Assembly: GCF_004352825.1 (NCBI RefSeq)
Contig: NZ_SJRW01000001.1
Span: 992,001 to 1,056,000, forward strand
From: Luteimonas arsenica
GTDB lineage: Bacteria > Pseudomonadota > Gammaproteobacteria > Xanthomonadales > Xanthomonadaceae
Reading direction: 5' to 3'
DNA length: 64,000 nt
Shown: one piece after another, positions 62,676 through 64,000 of the stretch
Layout of the letters: each line of letters starts with the position of its first letter
Numbering within the stretch: the first letter of the stretch is position 1
Program-made: the position numbers and the translations under genes
Notes under the pieces: generated by a model
Database searches by the model: none
What the model was told of the DNA's origin: nothing
The model's input: only the letters and a program-made list of their open reading frames with translations

Positions 62676-64000
62676 GTGGCGGGCGAAGCGCTCGTCCGGC
62701 AGTTCCTCGACCACGCCGAGCGCCTCGCCGGCGCCCGCATTCCCGACCTGGTCGCCGCGGACCCCGCGCGCGCGCGGTCGATGGCGCTGCGCGTGGGGCC
62801 GGTGTACGCGAGCTTCGCGCGCCAGCGCATCGACGCGGCCACCCTGGCCACGCTCGGCGAGCTGGCCGGGCACGTGCGCCTGTCGCTGGCGCTGCGCGCG
62901 CTGGTGGATGGCGCCGAAGTCAACGTGTCCGAAGGGCGCGCGGCGCTGCATACGGCACTGCGCTCGGACCTCGGCCGCGGCGAGGCCGCGCGCGCGGCGC
63001 ACGCCGATGCCCTGGCAGCGCGCGCGCGCATGGCGTCGCTGGTCGCCGCGCTGCGCGAATCCGGCGTTACCGACGTCATCAACATCGGCATCGGCGGCTC
63101 GGACCTCGGTCCGCGGCTCGCGGTCGATGCGTTGAAGGATTTCGGCGACGGCCGCTTCCGGCTGCATTTCGTCAGCAACGTCGACGGCAGCGAGGTGCAG
63201 CACACGCTGCGCGGCCTGGATCCGGCGCGCACGGCGGCGATCCTGGTGTCCAAGAGTTTCGGTACGCAGGAAACCCTGCTCAACGGCGCGCTGGTGCGTG
63301 AGTGGCTGGGCGATGGGGAGCGGCTGTATGCGGTCAGCGCCAACGTGCCGGCAGCCGAGGCCTTCGGCGTCGATCCGTCGCGGGTGCTGCCGATGTGGGA
63401 CTGGGTCGGCGGGCGCTATTCGCTGTGGTCCACGGTGGGTTTCGCGATCGCGCTGGCGATCGGCACGGACGGCTTCGAGGCGCTGCTGGCCGGTGCCGCG
63501 GAGATGGATGCGCACGCGGTCGAGGCGCCACTGGAAGCGAACCTGCCGATCCTGCACGCGCTGGTGGCGGTGTGGAACCGCAATGCGCTCGGCCTGCCGA
63601 CGCAGGCGGTGCTGCCCTACGACCAGCGCCTGGCGCGACTGCCCGACTACCTGCAGCAGCTGGTGATGGAAAGCCTCGGCAAGTCGGTGCGCAGCGACGG
63701 CCGTGCGCCGGGCGTGGCGACCGTGCCCGTGGTCTGGGGCGGGGCGGGTACCGGCGCCCAGCACAGCTTCTTCCAGGCCCTGCACCAGGGCAGCGACGTG
63801 GTGCCCGCCGACTTCATCGGCGTGGTGCGCCCGGCGCACGGTCACCGCGGCAACCACGAGGCGCTGCTGGCCAACCTGCTGGCGCAGGCCGAAGCCCTGG
63901 GCAACGGTCACGCCGCGGAGGATCCGCAGAAGGCCTATCCGGGCAACCGGCCGTCGACGCTGTTCCTGCTCGACGAACTGACGCCGCATTCGCTCGGCGC
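62676..64000 (+). CDS. pgi: Glucose-6-phosphate isomerase (3' end outside window)
   Basis: The frame starts at GTG 62676, three bases after the panD stop, and runs to the window edge. The first 441 residues are visible. [19 protein letters not shown] (near 133), [11 protein letters not shown] and [16 protein letters not shown] are Pgi signatures, and [16 protein letters not shown] with ESLGK follows. It interconverts glucose-6-phosphate and fructose-6-phosphate and so also feeds nucleotide sugars for EPS. A GTG start so close to panD suggests coupled translation. Confidence 0.92.
   Translation, partial: MAGEALVRQFLDHAERLAGARIPDLVAADPARARSMALRVGPVYASFARQRIDAATLATLGELAGHVRLSLALRALVDGAEVNVSEGRAALHTALRSDLGRGEAARAAHADALAARARMASLVAALRESGVTDVINIGIGGSDLGPRLAVDALKDFGDGRFRLHFVSNVDGSEVQHTLRGLDPARTAAILVSKSFGTQETLLNGALVREWLGDGERLYAVSANVPAAEAFGVDPSRVLPMWDWVGGRYSLWSTVGFAIALAIGTDGFEALLAGAAEMDAHAVEAPLEANLPILHALVAVWNRNALGLPTQAVLPYDQRLARLPDYLQQLVMESLGKSVRSDGRAPGVATVPVVWGGAGTGAQHSFFQALHQGSDVVPADFIGVVRPAHGHRGNHEALLANLLAQAEALGNGHAAEDPQKAYPGNRPSTLFLLDELTPHSLG

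Overview
The window is high-GC DNA from a gammaproteobacterium, most likely of the Lysobacteraceae/Xanthomonadaceae (Lysobacter, Luteimonas or Pseudoxanthomonas-like). This rests on base composition, the block pcnB-folK-panB-panC-panD-pgi, the block gcvR-bcp-phoH next to dapA-bamC, and a XrtA/PEP-CTERM-style exopolysaccharide (EPS) locus. The genus cannot be fixed from sequence alone.

Region 1 (1-7920) is the right end of an island. It holds the C-terminal two thirds of a DUF1998/MZB helicase with a nuclease-like tail. A ParE/RelE-UvrD fusion helicase overlaps its stop codon. An AbiEi/AbiEii type IV toxin-antitoxin pair and a 56-residue orphan ORF follow. The island ends at a displaced 3' fragment of tRNA-Arg (attR) that is followed by a tRNA-type terminator. 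This looks like a defence cargo zone whose left part and integrase lie outside the window.

Region 2 (8040-31331) is one co-directional block: a Sfp-type phosphopantetheinyl transferase, a 3469-residue NRPS-PKS, a 1775-residue ACP-aminotransferase-NRPS, a polyprenyl sugar-phosphate transferase, two exosortase-A-type hydrolases, a GINT1-like beta-propeller protein and a Wzx-like flippase, closed by a strong terminator. The assembly line is odd. It starts with half a condensation domain, the KS-AT has no ACP behind it, the ACP and aminotransferase sit on the second protein, and no thioesterase exists. Together with its position among EPS genes this suggests a beta-amino-acid-containing peptide that may decorate or travel with the polysaccharide (inference).

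Region 3 (31348-48315) is the EPS locus proper. Two secreted parallel beta-helix proteins share about 1.09 kb of almost identical DNA as direct repeats. Between them lie two related methyltransferases, a GT2 glycosyltransferase and an AsnB-like amidotransferase. A leftward operon runs from the Wza-like export lipoprotein through the chain-length protein, a tyrosine-kinase-like protein with a degenerate P-loop, an outer-membrane barrel, two GT4 enzymes and an O-antigen-ligase/Wzy-like protein to beta-helix protein 2.

Region 4 (48484-64000) is conserved chromosome: galE, an alpha/beta hydrolase, thiD, a HTH-SulP pair, a PIN-PhoH ATPase, bcp, gcvR, dapA, bamC, fdxA, tRNA-Glu, pcnB, folK, panBCD and the start of pgi. 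The sulP-phoH gap carries two large hairpins that share one apical sequence but have unrelated stems.
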